42,767 nucleotides of DNA from Helicobacter apodemus (GTDB lineage Bacteria > Campylobacterota > Campylobacteria > Campylobacterales > Helicobacteraceae). Numbering within the stretch: the stretch's first letter is position 1; every line of letters begins with the position of its first letter. The notes beneath the pieces are model-generated. The model was given only the letters and a program-made list of their open reading frames with translations. It did no database searches and was not told where the DNA came from. The translations under genes were made by a program, and so were the position numbers. Location of the stretch: NCBI RefSeq assembly GCF_000765745.2, contig NZ_JRPC02000021.1, positions 1 through 42,767 of the forward strand, read 5' to 3'. Positions 16,337 through 26,131 of the stretch are shown one piece after another.

Positions 16337-18807
16337 TGAATCAGGTAAAAATCAAGATTGATGGTTATGAGATTGAGTGTAATGAGGGAGAGAGTATTTT
16401 AAATACAGCAAGAGCAAATGGAGTATTTATTCCCGCTATTTGTTACCTTACTTCGTGTTCTCCTACTTTGGCTTGTAAAATGTGTATGGTGGAAGTTGAT
16501 GGGAAGAGAGTTTATGCTTGTAATGCTAAAGTAAAAGATGGCTTAGAAGTTATTGTAAATACCCCAGAAATTGAACAAGAGCGTAAAGCAATTATGCAGG
16601 CTTATGATGTGAATCATCCTTTGCAGTGTGGTGTTTGTGATAAAAGCGGAGAATGTGAATTACAAAATTATACGCATTATGTTGGTGTCAATTCTCAAGA
16701 ATATGCCTTAAAAGATGAATATAAATCTTTTGATAGTTGGGGAAAGACGGTTTATGACCCTAATTTATGTATTGTTTGTGAGCGTTGTGTAACGCTTTGT
16801 AAGGATAAGATTGGAAAGTCTTATATTAAAGCCCTAAAGCACGATGGCAATATGCCTTCTAAAGAGTATAAAGATATTATGCCAAAAGATGCCTATGGGG
16901 TTTGGATAAAGTTTAAAAAATCTTTAATTGGTCTTAGCGGTGAAGGAGATTGTGGTGATTGTGGAGAATGTGCGAGTGTTTGTCCTGTTGGGGCACTTAG
17001 TATTGGGCATTTTCAATACCGCTCTAATGCGTGGGAGTTGCATAAGATTCCAAGTAGTTGCGTGCATTGTGCTAATGGCTGTCCTATTGAATATGAAGTG
17101 AAGCAAGCAGGCATAGGAGGGGCAGAAAAACAGGTTTATCGTGTTACTAGTGATTGGAATTTTGCAACCCTATGTCCTGCTGGGAGATTAGCCTTTGATG
17201 TAAATAATCAGAATATACAAAAGAATGAAAATGCTTTTAGAGCTACTATAGCAGCTTTTAAAGAAGCCCATACGATTGCTTTTAGAGGGGATATTAGCAA
17301 TGAAGAGGCTCTAATCTTGCAGTATTTGAAAGAAAAAATGGGTTATAGGCTTTTATGTGATGAAGTCAAGGGGTTTTCGAAATTTCTTGAGGTTTTTTCT
17401 TATACATCTGGAAATTTAGGGGAAGCCACCCAAAAAGATATTATGGATAGCACATTAGTGATTTGTTTTGGTGGTGCTATGAGTTATGATATGCCAGTAG
17501 TTACGCATTTTATTAATAATGCTATGAAACAAAATAAGGGTGCGACTTTAGCCTATTTTCATACTATGGAAGATTGTGTTGCTAATAATTTTGTCAAACC
17601 TGCAAATCTTATTAAAGGTATTTATAAACCAGATTCTGAAGAAGCCTTTGCCCTTTTGTTAGCAAGTATTTGTATTCCAGAGGATAAGAGGGTGGAATCT
17701 TTAAAGAGGCAAATTGAAAATTATCAAACATTCATAGAAAAGGAAATAGAAAGGGAAGTTAAAACAAAAGTTAAAATTCTAGAACTTGATGAGAGTGGGA
17801 ATGCAGTTTTAGATGAAGAGGGAAAAGAGAAATTTATAGAAAAAGAGGAGAGTAGTAAAGTTAAAGAAACTATTACAATTTCAAGTAGTCAGCTTATTGA
17901 TTATTGCTCTAAGGATTTATTAGAATCCCTAGAGGCGTTAAAACAATCTTTAAATGTTGCTAAAAATCCGATTTTGGTGATTGGATTTGATATTTATAAT
18001 GCCCCAAATGCTCAAAACATCGCTAGAATCCTAGGAATGATTGAGAGATATTCGGGAGTCAAGATTTTGTTACTTGCACCTACAACTAATGCTTTAGGAA
18101 TATCGCTTATTTGTAACCTAGATGAAGAAAAAGAGGGATATTGCATAGGCTATAATACAAAAGGGGATTATAGGATTGGAACTAGTAGTGATAATATGCT
18201 TATAATGCCTTATTTAAACGAGCAAGAAGGCACATTAGTTAATATCGATAAAAGAGTGATTCCTATATCTCCTGCAACGCCTTATTATGGCTATGAGCTT
18301 AATGATATTGCAAAAGAATTGTGTTTAGATTGTGAAAATACTATTGATTATACCCCATTGCTTCCTTTAGAAAAAGGATTTAAATCTGTAGAATATGATG
18401 ATTTAGAATATGGCTTTGCAAATGATGGCACAGAAATACGGGGATATTTATTAAACACTAATTATCCCTTAGAAGAAAATATCGAAATTCAGCCTATAGC
18501 GTTAAAGCCATTGCGAGAATATAATCTCTATATTAGAAACCCTATGGCACATTTTTCTAAACAAACTCTAAAGTCTAAATATATTGATTCTAAAAATGGT
18601 TTGCAAATTTCTGCTTCTTTGGCACAAAAACTGCAGTTAAGTGCTAATGATAGAGTGGAGATAAGTTTAGATGATAAAAGAACCTTGCAAACACAAGTTA
18701 TCATTGATTTGGGTATGGAGGGTGATTTTATGGCATTGGGTGATTGTGAATTTGATGATTTTATCGGTAGTTCCCGTTATCTTAAAGCTTCTATAAAGGT
18801 TATTTGA
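16336..18807 (+). CDS. nuoG: Complex I subunit NuoG
   Basis: An 823-residue iron-sulfur subunit. The N-terminal [2Fe-2S] domain has CYLTSCSPTLACKMC; next is HPLQCGVCDKSGEC (His-ligated cluster N5), then CIVCERCVTLC with CGDCGECASVCP, and an N7-type set starting CVHCANGCP with a last Cys in LCPAGRL. The remainder is a degenerate molybdopterin oxidoreductase domain. A highly charged, Glu/Lys-rich insertion lies around residues 465-515. Electrons from the NuoE/F-like proteins would pass through this subunit to NuoI and NuoB. Its stop TGA overlaps the nuoH ATG. Confidence 0.94.
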   Translation: MNQVKIKIDGYEIECNEGESILNTARANGVFIPAICYLTSCSPTLACKMCMVEVDGKRVYACNAKVKDGLEVIVNTPEIEQERKAIMQAYDVNHPLQCGVCDKSGECELQNYTHYVGVNSQEYALKDEYKSFDSWGKTVYDPNLCIVCERCVTLCKDKIGKSYIKALKHDGNMPSKEYKDIMPKDAYGVWIKFKKSLIGLSGEGDCGDCGECASVCPVGALSIGHFQYRSNAWELHKIPSSCVHCANGCPIEYEVKQAGIGGAEKQVYRVTSDWNFATLCPAGRLAFDVNNQNIQKNENAFRATIAAFKEAHTIAFRGDISNEEALILQYLKEKMGYRLLCDEVKGFSKFLEVFSYTSGNLGEATQKDIMDSTLVICFGGAMSYDMPVVTHFINNAMKQNKGATLAYFHTMEDCVANNFVKPANLIKGIYKPDSEEAFALLLASICIPEDKRVESLKRQIENYQTFIEKEIEREVKTKVKILELDESGNAVLDEEGKEKFIEKEESSKVKETITISSSQLIDYCSKDLLESLEALKQSLNVAKNPILVIGFDIYNAPNAQNIARILGMIERYSGVKILLLAPTTNALGISLICNLDEEKEGYCIGYNTKGDYRIGTSSDNMLIMPYLNEQEGTLVNIDKRVIPISPATPYYGYELNDIAKELCLDCENTIDYTPLLPLEKGFKSVEYDDLEYGFANDGTEIRGYLLNTNYPLEENIEIQPIALKPLREYNLYIRNPMAHFSKQTLKSKYIDSKNGLQISASLAQKLQLSANDRVEISLDDKRTLQTQVIIDLGMEGDFMALGDCEFDDFIGSSRYLKASIKVI

Positions 18808-19805
18808 TGTTAGTTTATGTGATTGAGACTTTGATTAAAATCTTATTAGTTGTGTTAATTTTTTCTGCCTTAGGAGGCTTTACTACCTATGTAGAACGCA
18901 AAGTATTAGCTTTTTTTCAAAGACGTTTAGGTCCTACAATGGTTGGTCCTTTTGGGGTTTTACAGATTTTAGCCGATGGAATTAAACTCTTTACTAAAGA
19001 AGACATTGTTCCTAGCGGTGCTAATCCTATTATTTTTAGAATAGCACCAGCAATTACTGCTGCAACGGCTTTTATCGCTATGGCTCCAATTCCATTTTTT
19101 CCTGAATTTGAAGCTTTTGGAATGACTATACAACCTATTATTTCTGATATTAATGTAGGGATTCTTTTTGTGCTTGGTGTCGGTGCTGCTGGTCTTTATG
19201 GTCCTCTTTTAGGAGGGATTAGTGCTAATAGTAAATACTCCCTCTTAGGGGCTGCTAGGACAACTATACAGCTTTTAAGTTTTGAAGTGGTGTCGGGATT
19301 ATCGCTTTTAGCACCTATTATGCTTGTTGGTTCTTTGTCTTTGATTGATATTAATAATTATCAAAGCGGTGGAATTAGTAATTGGTTAATATTTTCTCAA
19401 CCTTTAGCATTTTTATTATTTTTAATCGCAGGATATGCAGAGTTAAATAGGACACCTTTTGATTTATTAGAACACGAAGCAGAGATTGTTGCAGGATATG
19501 CAACAGAATATTCTGGAATGCGTTGGGGAATGTTTTTTATTGGTGAGTATGCTAATATGATTGCACTTTCTTTTATTGTTTCTCTTTTATTTTTAGGTGG
19601 GTTTAATCCTCTATGGTTTATCCCCGGAGGCATTGCCATTATTTTAAAAGTAATGTTTTTTATCTTTTTGTTTATGTGGGCTAGGGCTGCTTATCCCCAT
19701 ATTAGACCTGATCAACTTATAGGATTATGTTGGCGGGTTTTATTTCCTTTGGCACTTTTAAATGTTTTACTAACAGGTTTTGTAGTTTTAGGAGGTGGAT
19801 TATGA
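18807..19805 (+). CDS. nuoH: Complex I subunit NuoH
   Basis: A 332-residue membrane subunit with eight or so hydrophobic segments that makes the heel between the two arms and the quinone entrance. Family motifs YVERKVLAFFQRRLGP (near residue 30) and AELNRTPFDLLEHEAEIVAGY (near 205) are intact. I chose the ATG at 18807, in the TGATG overlap with nuoG, with AAAGG upstream; a TTG lies directly before it. Its own stop overlaps the nuoI start. Confidence 0.95.
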   Translation: MLVYVIETLIKILLVVLIFSALGGFTTYVERKVLAFFQRRLGPTMVGPFGVLQILADGIKLFTKEDIVPSGANPIIFRIAPAITAATAFIAMAPIPFFPEFEAFGMTIQPIISDINVGILFVLGVGAAGLYGPLLGGISANSKYSLLGAARTTIQLLSFEVVSGLSLLAPIMLVGSLSLIDINNYQSGGISNWLIFSQPLAFLLFLIAGYAELNRTPFDLLEHEAEIVAGYATEYSGMRWGMFFIGEYANMIALSFIVSLLFLGGFNPLWFIPGGIAIILKVMFFIFLFMWARAAYPHIRPDQLIGLCWRVLFPLALLNVLLTGFVVLGGGL

Positions 19806-20407
19806 GTAAGTATGTAAAAATTGTTGATAAACAAAAGCCACTAAGTGATGGACAAAGATTTATTCGGTTTTGGAATCGAGCCTTTAGGGGAGAGATGTTT
19901 GTAGGGTTATGGTTAGTTTTCAAAGAGTTGTGTAAGGCGCAAATTCATACCGTGCAATATCCTTTGGAGAAATTACCTATTAGCCCTAGATATAGAGCTG
20001 TGCATGAGTTAAAAAGACTTTTAGAAAGTGGGAGCGAGCGTTGTATTGGTTGTGGATTGTGTGAGAAAATTTGTGTGGCTAATTGTATTAGAATGGAGAC
20101 AAGCTATGGCGAGGATAAGCGTAAAAAAGTGAGTGAATATACGATTAATTTTGGACGTTGTATTTATTGTGGTTTATGTGCTGAAGTTTGTCCAGAGCTT
20201 GCTATTGTGCATGGTGGTAGATATGAGAATGCTTGTGAGCAAAGGGCATCTTTTTCTTTGAAGCAAGATATGCTAACTCCTCTTGATAAAGTTTTAAAAG
20301 GTCAAGATTGTGAATATGATGGGGTAGGGAGTGTTAGTGTGGATGCGGATTTAAAAATCAAAATAACTCCATTGAAATATTTACAAAAGGAAGAGGAAAA
20401 TGTTTGA
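19802..20407 (+). CDS. nuoI: Complex I subunit NuoI (two [4Fe-4S] clusters)
   Basis: A 201-residue peripheral subunit carrying clusters N6a and N6b: CIGCGLCEKICVANC and CIYCGLCAEVCP. The ATG at 19802 overlaps the nuoH stop (ATGA) and has GGAGGTGG as ribosome binding site inside the end of nuoH. An alternative TTG 25 codons earlier would only add nuoH-overlapping sequence and is rejected. It transfers electrons from NuoG to NuoB. Confidence 0.95.
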   Translation: MSKYVKIVDKQKPLSDGQRFIRFWNRAFRGEMFVGLWLVFKELCKAQIHTVQYPLEKLPISPRYRAVHELKRLLESGSERCIGCGLCEKICVANCIRMETSYGEDKRKKVSEYTINFGRCIYCGLCAEVCPELAIVHGGRYENACEQRASFSLKQDMLTPLDKVLKGQDCEYDGVGSVSVDADLKIKITPLKYLQKEEENV

Positions 20408-20960
20408 GGCTATTGCTTTTTATACTTTTTGTGCCTTGACTTTGGCAATGTTTTTGGTGGTGGTTACTACAAAGAATATCCTTTATGCCCTTAGTGCCTT
20501 AGCAGCAGGAATGATATTTATCTCTGCTTTCTTTTTTTTGCTTGAAGCGGAGTTTTTAGGGGTGGTGCAAATTGTTGTTTATACCGGAGCTGTTATTGCA
20601 CTTTATGCTTTTGCTATGATGTTTTTTGATACACAAAATTTACAAAATGAAAAAATTGAGAATCCTAAAATTTTATTTTTATTAAGTGGGGTTGGTGCAT
20701 TGTTGCTTGTTATTATCGTTATAGCACCTATTATTGGGGAGAATCTTGCTGAAATTATCCCTTCATTACCTGCACAAGAGGGAATAGGTAATGTGCAAAT
20801 GGTTGGGTATGTGCTTTTTACCAAATTTTTAATACCTTTTGAAATTGCCGCTATTATGCTTTTAGTTGCGATGATAGCAGGAATTATTTTGGCAGGTAAG
20901 GGTATGAAATATTCTTTGACTTTAGGAGAGAGTGAAAACCATAAAGAGGAATTAAAATGA
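20400..20960 (+). CDS. nuoJ: Complex I subunit NuoJ
   Basis: A 186-residue inner-membrane subunit with five hydrophobic segments. The conserved third segment reads VVQIVVYTGAVIALYAFAMM, where the pi-bulge helix of NuoJ is known to lie. It overlaps nuoI by 8 nt and nuoK by 4 nt. Confidence 0.94.
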   Translation: MFEAIAFYTFCALTLAMFLVVVTTKNILYALSALAAGMIFISAFFFLLEAEFLGVVQIVVYTGAVIALYAFAMMFFDTQNLQNEKIENPKILFLLSGVGALLLVIIVIAPIIGENLAEIIPSLPAQEGIGNVQMVGYVLFTKFLIPFEIAAIMLLVAMIAGIILAGKGMKYSLTLGESENHKEELK

Positions 20961-21259
20961 TAACACTTAATCACTATTTAATTGTGTCTGCTTTGATGTT
21001 TATGATAGGTATTTTTGGGATATTAAGACGTAAAAATATTTTAATGTTGTTTTTTGCAACCGAAATTTTATTAAGCTCTGTTAATGTGGGGTTAGTAGCT
21101 GTTGGTTATTATTTGGGTGATTTAAATGGGCAGCTCTTTGCCTTTTTTATTTTAGCGGTTGCTGCAAGTGAAGTTGCTGTTGGTGTAGGATTGCTTATTG
21201 GGTGGTATAAAAAATACCATACGCTTGATCTAGATTCACTTCAAATTATGAAAGGCTAA
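20957..21259 (+). CDS. nuoK: Complex I subunit NuoK
   Basis: A 100-residue protein with three membrane segments. The two conserved Glu residues for proton transfer are visible in the second segment (FFATEILLSSVN) and the third (AVAASEVAVGVG). Overlaps nuoJ (ATGA) and is followed by nuoL two bases later. Confidence 0.95.
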   Translation: MITLNHYLIVSALMFMIGIFGILRRKNILMLFFATEILLSSVNVGLVAVGYYLGDLNGQLFAFFILAVAASEVAVGVGLLIGWYKKYHTLDLDSLQIMKG

Positions 21260-21261
21260 GA

Positions 21262-23097
21262 ATGGAAGCTTTTTTGTATAGTGCTTTATTTGCTCCATTG
21301 GTTGGTTCAGTGTTTGGGATACCTTTTGCTACAAGAGAAAAAGTTTTAAGTGTCGCTATTTTTGCTTCTTTAATGATTGGGGTTTCTTTTCTTTCTTCCT
21401 TATTTCTTTTTGTTTATACTTTTCAAAATGGAATCTTAAAATCCGTTTTAATGGATTGGATTGGTGCAGGGGGGCTTTATATCCCTTTTGGCTTTTTAGT
21501 TGATGGAGTAACTGCTACAATGATGATAGTTGTAACCTTAGTGTCTTTGTGTGTGCATATTTATGCGATAGGTTATATGAAACACGATAAAAGTTTTAAT
21601 CGCTTTTTTATTTATTTAAGTGCTTTTGTGTTTTCTATGCTTATTTTGGTAGTTAGTGATAATTTTGCTGGTTTATTCATTGGTTGGGAAGGTGTTGGGT
21701 TATGTTCTTGGATGTTAATTGGGTTTTGGTATCAAAGGGATAGTGCTAGTTTTGCCGCTAATGAGGCTTTTATTATGAATCGTATAGCGGATTTAGGAAT
21801 GTTGCTTGGCATATTTTTAATCTATTGGACTTTTGGAAGCTTAACTTATGAGGAAGTATTTAATAATATTTATGAAGCACCTAAGGGGATTTTGGTAGCT
21901 ATTGGTATTTTATTGTTTATAGGAGCTATGGGAAAAAGCGCGCAATTTCCCTTACATACTTGGTTAGCTGATGCGATGGAAGGTCCAACGCCTGTTTCGG
22001 CACTTATTCACGCAGCGACTATGGTAACAGCGGGAGTTTATTTAGTTATTAGAGCAAATCCTCTTTATGTAATGATTCCAGAAGTTGGGTTTGTTATCGC
22101 TTCTTTAGGAGCGTTTGTAGCGGTTTTTGCAGCAAGTATGGCTTTGGTTAATCGTGATTTGAAAAGAATTATTGCTTATTCTACACTTTCACAATTAGGG
22201 TATATGTTTGTAGCTGCTGGTTTAGAGGCTTATTGGATAGCACTTTTTCATTTGGCAACCCACGCATTTTTTAAATCTTTGCTATTTTTGGGTGCGGGAA
22301 ATGTTATGCACGCAATGAATGATAAATTAGATATTAGTAAAATGGGGGCTTTATATCAGCCTTTGAAATACACAGCAATTTTAATGATGTTAGCCTCTAT
22401 TGCTCTAGCGGGCATTTATCCTTTCTCTGGCTTTTTCTCTAAAGACAAAATCTTAGAAGCCGCTTTTGGCAGTGGAGCTTATATACTTTGGGGTATGTTG
22501 CTTTTAGGGGCATTTTTAACAGCTTTTTATAGTTTTAGATTGATTATGCTTGTTTTCTTTGGAGAGAAAAAACATCAAGAGCATCCTCACGAAGCTTATC
22601 CTTATATGCTTTATGCAATGTTGCCTCTTGGTATATTAGCAGTTTTTAGTGGATTTTTTGAACCTTTCTTTCATCATTTTATCACACACACATTACCAGA
22701 TTTTGATTCTAAACTTGATAGCCAAATAGTATGGAATCTTATATTTATCACCTCTTTTGTCGCATTAGCGGGGATTGTTTTTGCCGTTATTAAATATTAC
22801 AAAGGCGGTTTTTCTCCTTGTTGGGAGCAAACTTTTATTTATAGGCTTTTGTTTAATCAATATTATATTCCTTATCTTTATGAAAAGATTTTTATTCAAA
22901 GTTTTATCAAAATTTCAAGATTTTTTTGGTCGCAAATCGATAAAAAAATCATTGATTTTATTGTTGATGGTATCGCCTATATGCTTAATGGAGCTGGTTT
23001 TAGGTTAAGAGTTATTCAAAGTGGTAATCTTTCTAATATGCTTAGAATAATGTTTTTTGGATTAATTCTTTTATTATTATTGATATTTATATCTTAA
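21262..23097 (+). CDS. nuoL: Complex I antiporter-like subunit NuoL
   Basis: A 611-residue subunit at the distal end of the membrane arm, with many membrane helices and a long C-terminal part that should form the lateral helix. Channel residues lie in FIGWEGVGLCSW (Glu), GAMGKSAQFPLHTWLADAMEGPTPVSAL (Lys and His; around residues 220-248), and FFSKDKILEAAF further on. It pumps protons or contributes to the pumping. An AGGAGAG site for nuoM follows the gene. Confidence 0.95.
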   Translation: MEAFLYSALFAPLVGSVFGIPFATREKVLSVAIFASLMIGVSFLSSLFLFVYTFQNGILKSVLMDWIGAGGLYIPFGFLVDGVTATMMIVVTLVSLCVHIYAIGYMKHDKSFNRFFIYLSAFVFSMLILVVSDNFAGLFIGWEGVGLCSWMLIGFWYQRDSASFAANEAFIMNRIADLGMLLGIFLIYWTFGSLTYEEVFNNIYEAPKGILVAIGILLFIGAMGKSAQFPLHTWLADAMEGPTPVSALIHAATMVTAGVYLVIRANPLYVMIPEVGFVIASLGAFVAVFAASMALVNRDLKRIIAYSTLSQLGYMFVAAGLEAYWIALFHLATHAFFKSLLFLGAGNVMHAMNDKLDISKMGALYQPLKYTAILMMLASIALAGIYPFSGFFSKDKILEAAFGSGAYILWGMLLLGAFLTAFYSFRLIMLVFFGEKKHQEHPHEAYPYMLYAMLPLGILAVFSGFFEPFFHHFITHTLPDFDSKLDSQIVWNLIFITSFVALAGIVFAVIKYYKGGFSPCWEQTFIYRLLFNQYYIPYLYEKIFIQSFIKISRFFWSQIDKKIIDFIVDGIAYMLNGAGFRLRVIQSGNLSNMLRIMFFGLILLLLLIFIS

Positions 23098-23109
23098 GGA
23101 GAGAGCCCT

Positions 23110-24669
23110 ATGGATTATCTTTTAACTTTACTTATTTTCTTTCCTTTTTTAGCGGCTATATTTGCAATTGTTATTAGGAATAATCTTAGAGCCTATGCAA
23201 TTATTGTTAGCATTATTGAATTATCTTTAGTGATTCTACTTTGGATGAGCTTTGATTCTAAAGCGGATAGTTTTCAGTTTGTTACTGCTTTTCCACTCAT
23301 AGATAGTTTTGGTATTCATTATATAGTGGGAGTTGATGGTATCTCCTTATTCTTAGTCCTATTAAGTGCTTTTATTAGTCTTATTGGCTTCATTTATCTT
23401 AATGAAAAAACCGAAGTTAAAAAGCTTGTCATTTCTTTGCTATTTTTAGAAGGCATTATGATAGGTGTTTTTTGTGCCCTTGATATGATTTTATTTTATA
23501 TTTTTTGGGAGCTTTCTTTAATCCCTATGTTGTATATCATAGGTGCTTGGGGTAGTGGCAGTAGAATTTATGCGGCTGTGAAGTTTTTTCTTTATACTTT
23601 TTTGGGTTCTTTGATTATGTTAGTAGGTATTTTATATCTAGCCTACTATTATTATGCAATCAGTGGTATATGGACTTTTTCTCTTTTGCAATGGTATAGC
23701 ATAGAAGTTATCCCTAGTGATTTGCAACTTTGGTTATTCGCAGCATTTTTTTGTGGATTGGCTGTTAAAGTGCCTATGTTTCCTTTCCATACTTGGTTGC
23801 CTTATGCTCACGGACAAGCTCCCACCATTGGTTCGGTCATTTTAGCTGCTGTTTTGTTAAAGATGGGAACTTATGGCTTTGTTCGTTTTTCTCTACCGCT
23901 TTTTCCTGATGCGAGTGTAGTTTTTCTGCTCCCTATAGCTATTTTATCGTTAATTATGGTGGTTTATGGGGCTATGGTAGCTTTTGCTCAAGAGGATATG
24001 AAGCAAGTTATCGCTTATAGCTCAATCTCACATATGGGTGTTATTATGATAGGAGTTTTTTCTTTAAACATTGAAGGGATTGCGGGTTCTATATTTTTTA
24101 TGTTAAGTCATGGGATTATTAGTGGAGCTTTATTTATGCTTGTTGGTGTGATTTATGATAGACGCCATACTAAGCTTATTAGTGATTTTGGCGGATTAAC
24201 AAAAGTTATGCCAAATTATGCTGCAATTTTTGGGGTTATGATGATGGCATCTGCTGGATTGCCTTTAACTATGGGGTTTGTCGGAGAGTTTTTATCGCTT
24301 TTGGGATTTTTTGCCATTTCTCCTATTATTTCCGGAATTGCTGGAATTAGTATCATTGTAGGTGCGATTTATATGTTGCATTTATATAGAAAGGTATTTT
24401 ATGGAGAGTTAAAAAATGAAAAGAATTTCAAATTAAAAGACTTAGATAAGAGGGAGATGATTGCTTTATTGCCGCTTGTAGTGATTGTTATATGGCTTGG
24501 AATTTATCCTAAAGTGCTTTTAGAGCCTATTAATAAAGGGGTGGAGAATATGCTAAATATTGCTCATTTAAGGGTGGTAGATGAGAAAAATTGGGAGTTT
24601 TTAAATATGGTATCAAAAGAGGATATGCAAAATATTCAAGAGGAGGTAGTCAATGTTGGAAGCTTTTAA
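23110..24669 (+). CDS. nuoM: Complex I antiporter-like subunit NuoM
   Basis: A 519-residue polytopic subunit. The proton-channel signature includes the Glu in FYIFWELSLIPM (near residue 136) and the Lys in FCGLAVKVPMFPFHTWLP (near 218). GQAPTIGSVILAAVLLKMGTYG and AYSSISHMG follow. The AGGAGAG site precedes the ATG. The 3' end overlaps nuoN by 17 nt. Confidence 0.95.
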   Translation: MDYLLTLLIFFPFLAAIFAIVIRNNLRAYAIIVSIIELSLVILLWMSFDSKADSFQFVTAFPLIDSFGIHYIVGVDGISLFLVLLSAFISLIGFIYLNEKTEVKKLVISLLFLEGIMIGVFCALDMILFYIFWELSLIPMLYIIGAWGSGSRIYAAVKFFLYTFLGSLIMLVGILYLAYYYYAISGIWTFSLLQWYSIEVIPSDLQLWLFAAFFCGLAVKVPMFPFHTWLPYAHGQAPTIGSVILAAVLLKMGTYGFVRFSLPLFPDASVVFLLPIAILSLIMVVYGAMVAFAQEDMKQVIAYSSISHMGVIMIGVFSLNIEGIAGSIFFMLSHGIISGALFMLVGVIYDRRHTKLISDFGGLTKVMPNYAAIFGVMMMASAGLPLTMGFVGEFLSLLGFFAISPIISGIAGISIIVGAIYMLHLYRKVFYGELKNEKNFKLKDLDKREMIALLPLVVIVIWLGIYPKVLLEPINKGVENMLNIAHLRVVDEKNWEFLNMVSKEDMQNIQEEVVNVGSF

Positions 24670-26131
24670 TATTTCCTTAGAGGGTTTAAATTTCTTTAGC
24701 ATTATGCCAATGTTGATTGCCATTGTAGGTGCAATTATTATTTTGGTGGTGGATTTATGTATTAAAGATTCTAATAAGCAGCTTTACAGCATACTTGCCC
24801 TTTTGTTCTTAATCCTTGATTTAGGGTATATTGTATTTTTAAATTTTGACTTTTCTTTAGCCTTTTTTGATTTGATTTTAATTGATGGATTGTCGCTTTT
24901 GGGGCAGATAATTTTATTAACCGCAGCGATTTTGTTTATCCCCCTAACATTGAATTATAATAAATTTCACGAATTTGAATATCCCGAATATTACGCACTT
25001 TTTTTGTTTTTATGTGCTGGATTGCAATTTATGATGAGTAGCGATCATTTAATTGTTATTTTCTTAGGTTTGGAAGTAGCTTCTTTAGCACTTTATACAC
25101 TCATTGCTATGCATAATAGAAAAACTGCTTTTGAAGCTGCTATTAAATATTTCACAATGGGGGCTTTATCTGCGGGTTGTTTCGCTTATGGGGCAATGTT
25201 ATTATATGCTGCAACTGGGCATTTAGATTTAAGTGGCATTATTGGTGTTTTACAACAAACTGATTATGAACCTTTTTATTTAGTCTTAGCGGGTATTGCA
25301 TTTTTTATTGTTGCACTTGGTTTTAAATGTTCATTGGTACCTTTTCATACTTGGACTCCTGATGTTTATGAGGGTTCTAATGCTTTTTTAGCTGGTTTTA
25401 TGTCTATTGCCCCAAAAATTGCAGCCTTAATAGTATCAATTAGGATTTTTAACTTTTTTATTAATGATATTTTGTGGGTTCATTATGTATTTTATGCCTT
25501 GATTGTTATTACAATGACTTTACCAAACCTCGTAGCTTTAACACAAAAAGATGTGAAAAGAATGTTAGCTTATAGTTCTATTTCGCACGCTGGATTTGCC
25601 TTTAGTGCTATTTTAATTAGTAATGATATGGCTTATAGCGCATTGTTTTTGTATTGGATTTTATTTTTATTTACTAATTTAGGTATTTTTGGAATGCTCT
25701 GGATAACCCGATCAAAAGAGCAAATATGGGATACGCGTTATGATCACACTTATGAGAAATTTTCAGGACTTATCAAATTATCTCCTTTTATGGCAGTAAT
25801 TATGGGGTTATTGATGTTGTCTCTTGCGGGGATTCCACCCTTTTCATTGTTTTGGGGAAAAATCTATTTAATAGGGGCGGCTCTTGCTAATGATTATTTA
25901 TTTTTAGCACTTGTAATGGCTATTAATAGTGCCATTGCTGCTTATTATTATTTAAAGTTAATTGTCTATATGTTTTTAAAAGAACCTATTATTCAAGATG
26001 GTAGTATCTATTTGCAAAATGTTACTTTGCCATTGAAAATTATTGTGGGGATTGCTCTTTTGGGTGTTTGCTTTTCTTTATTTTTTGTTGATAAAATTTT
26101 ATGGGTTATTAGTAGGTTATTAGTTATTTAA
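24653..26131 (+). CDS. nuoN: Complex I antiporter-like subunit NuoN
   Basis: A 492-residue polytopic membrane subunit, last in the operon. Channel features include the Glu of FLGLEVASLALY (near residue 144), the Lys of GFKCSLVPFHTWTPDVYEG (near 225), and AYSSISHAGF near 308. It starts inside nuoM after an AAGAGGAGG site. Its last 8 nt overlap the end of the lipoprotein gene on the opposite strand, and I see no separate terminator hairpin between them. Confidence 0.95.
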   Translation: MLEAFNISLEGLNFFSIMPMLIAIVGAIIILVVDLCIKDSNKQLYSILALLFLILDLGYIVFLNFDFSLAFFDLILIDGLSLLGQIILLTAAILFIPLTLNYNKFHEFEYPEYYALFLFLCAGLQFMMSSDHLIVIFLGLEVASLALYTLIAMHNRKTAFEAAIKYFTMGALSAGCFAYGAMLLYAATGHLDLSGIIGVLQQTDYEPFYLVLAGIAFFIVALGFKCSLVPFHTWTPDVYEGSNAFLAGFMSIAPKIAALIVSIRIFNFFINDILWVHYVFYALIVITMTLPNLVALTQKDVKRMLAYSSISHAGFAFSAILISNDMAYSALFLYWILFLFTNLGIFGMLWITRSKEQIWDTRYDHTYEKFSGLIKLSPFMAVIMGLLMLSLAGIPPFSLFWGKIYLIGAALANDYLFLALVMAINSAIAAYYYLKLIVYMFLKEPIIQDGSIYLQNVTLPLKIIVGIALLGVCFSLFFVDKILWVISRLLVI

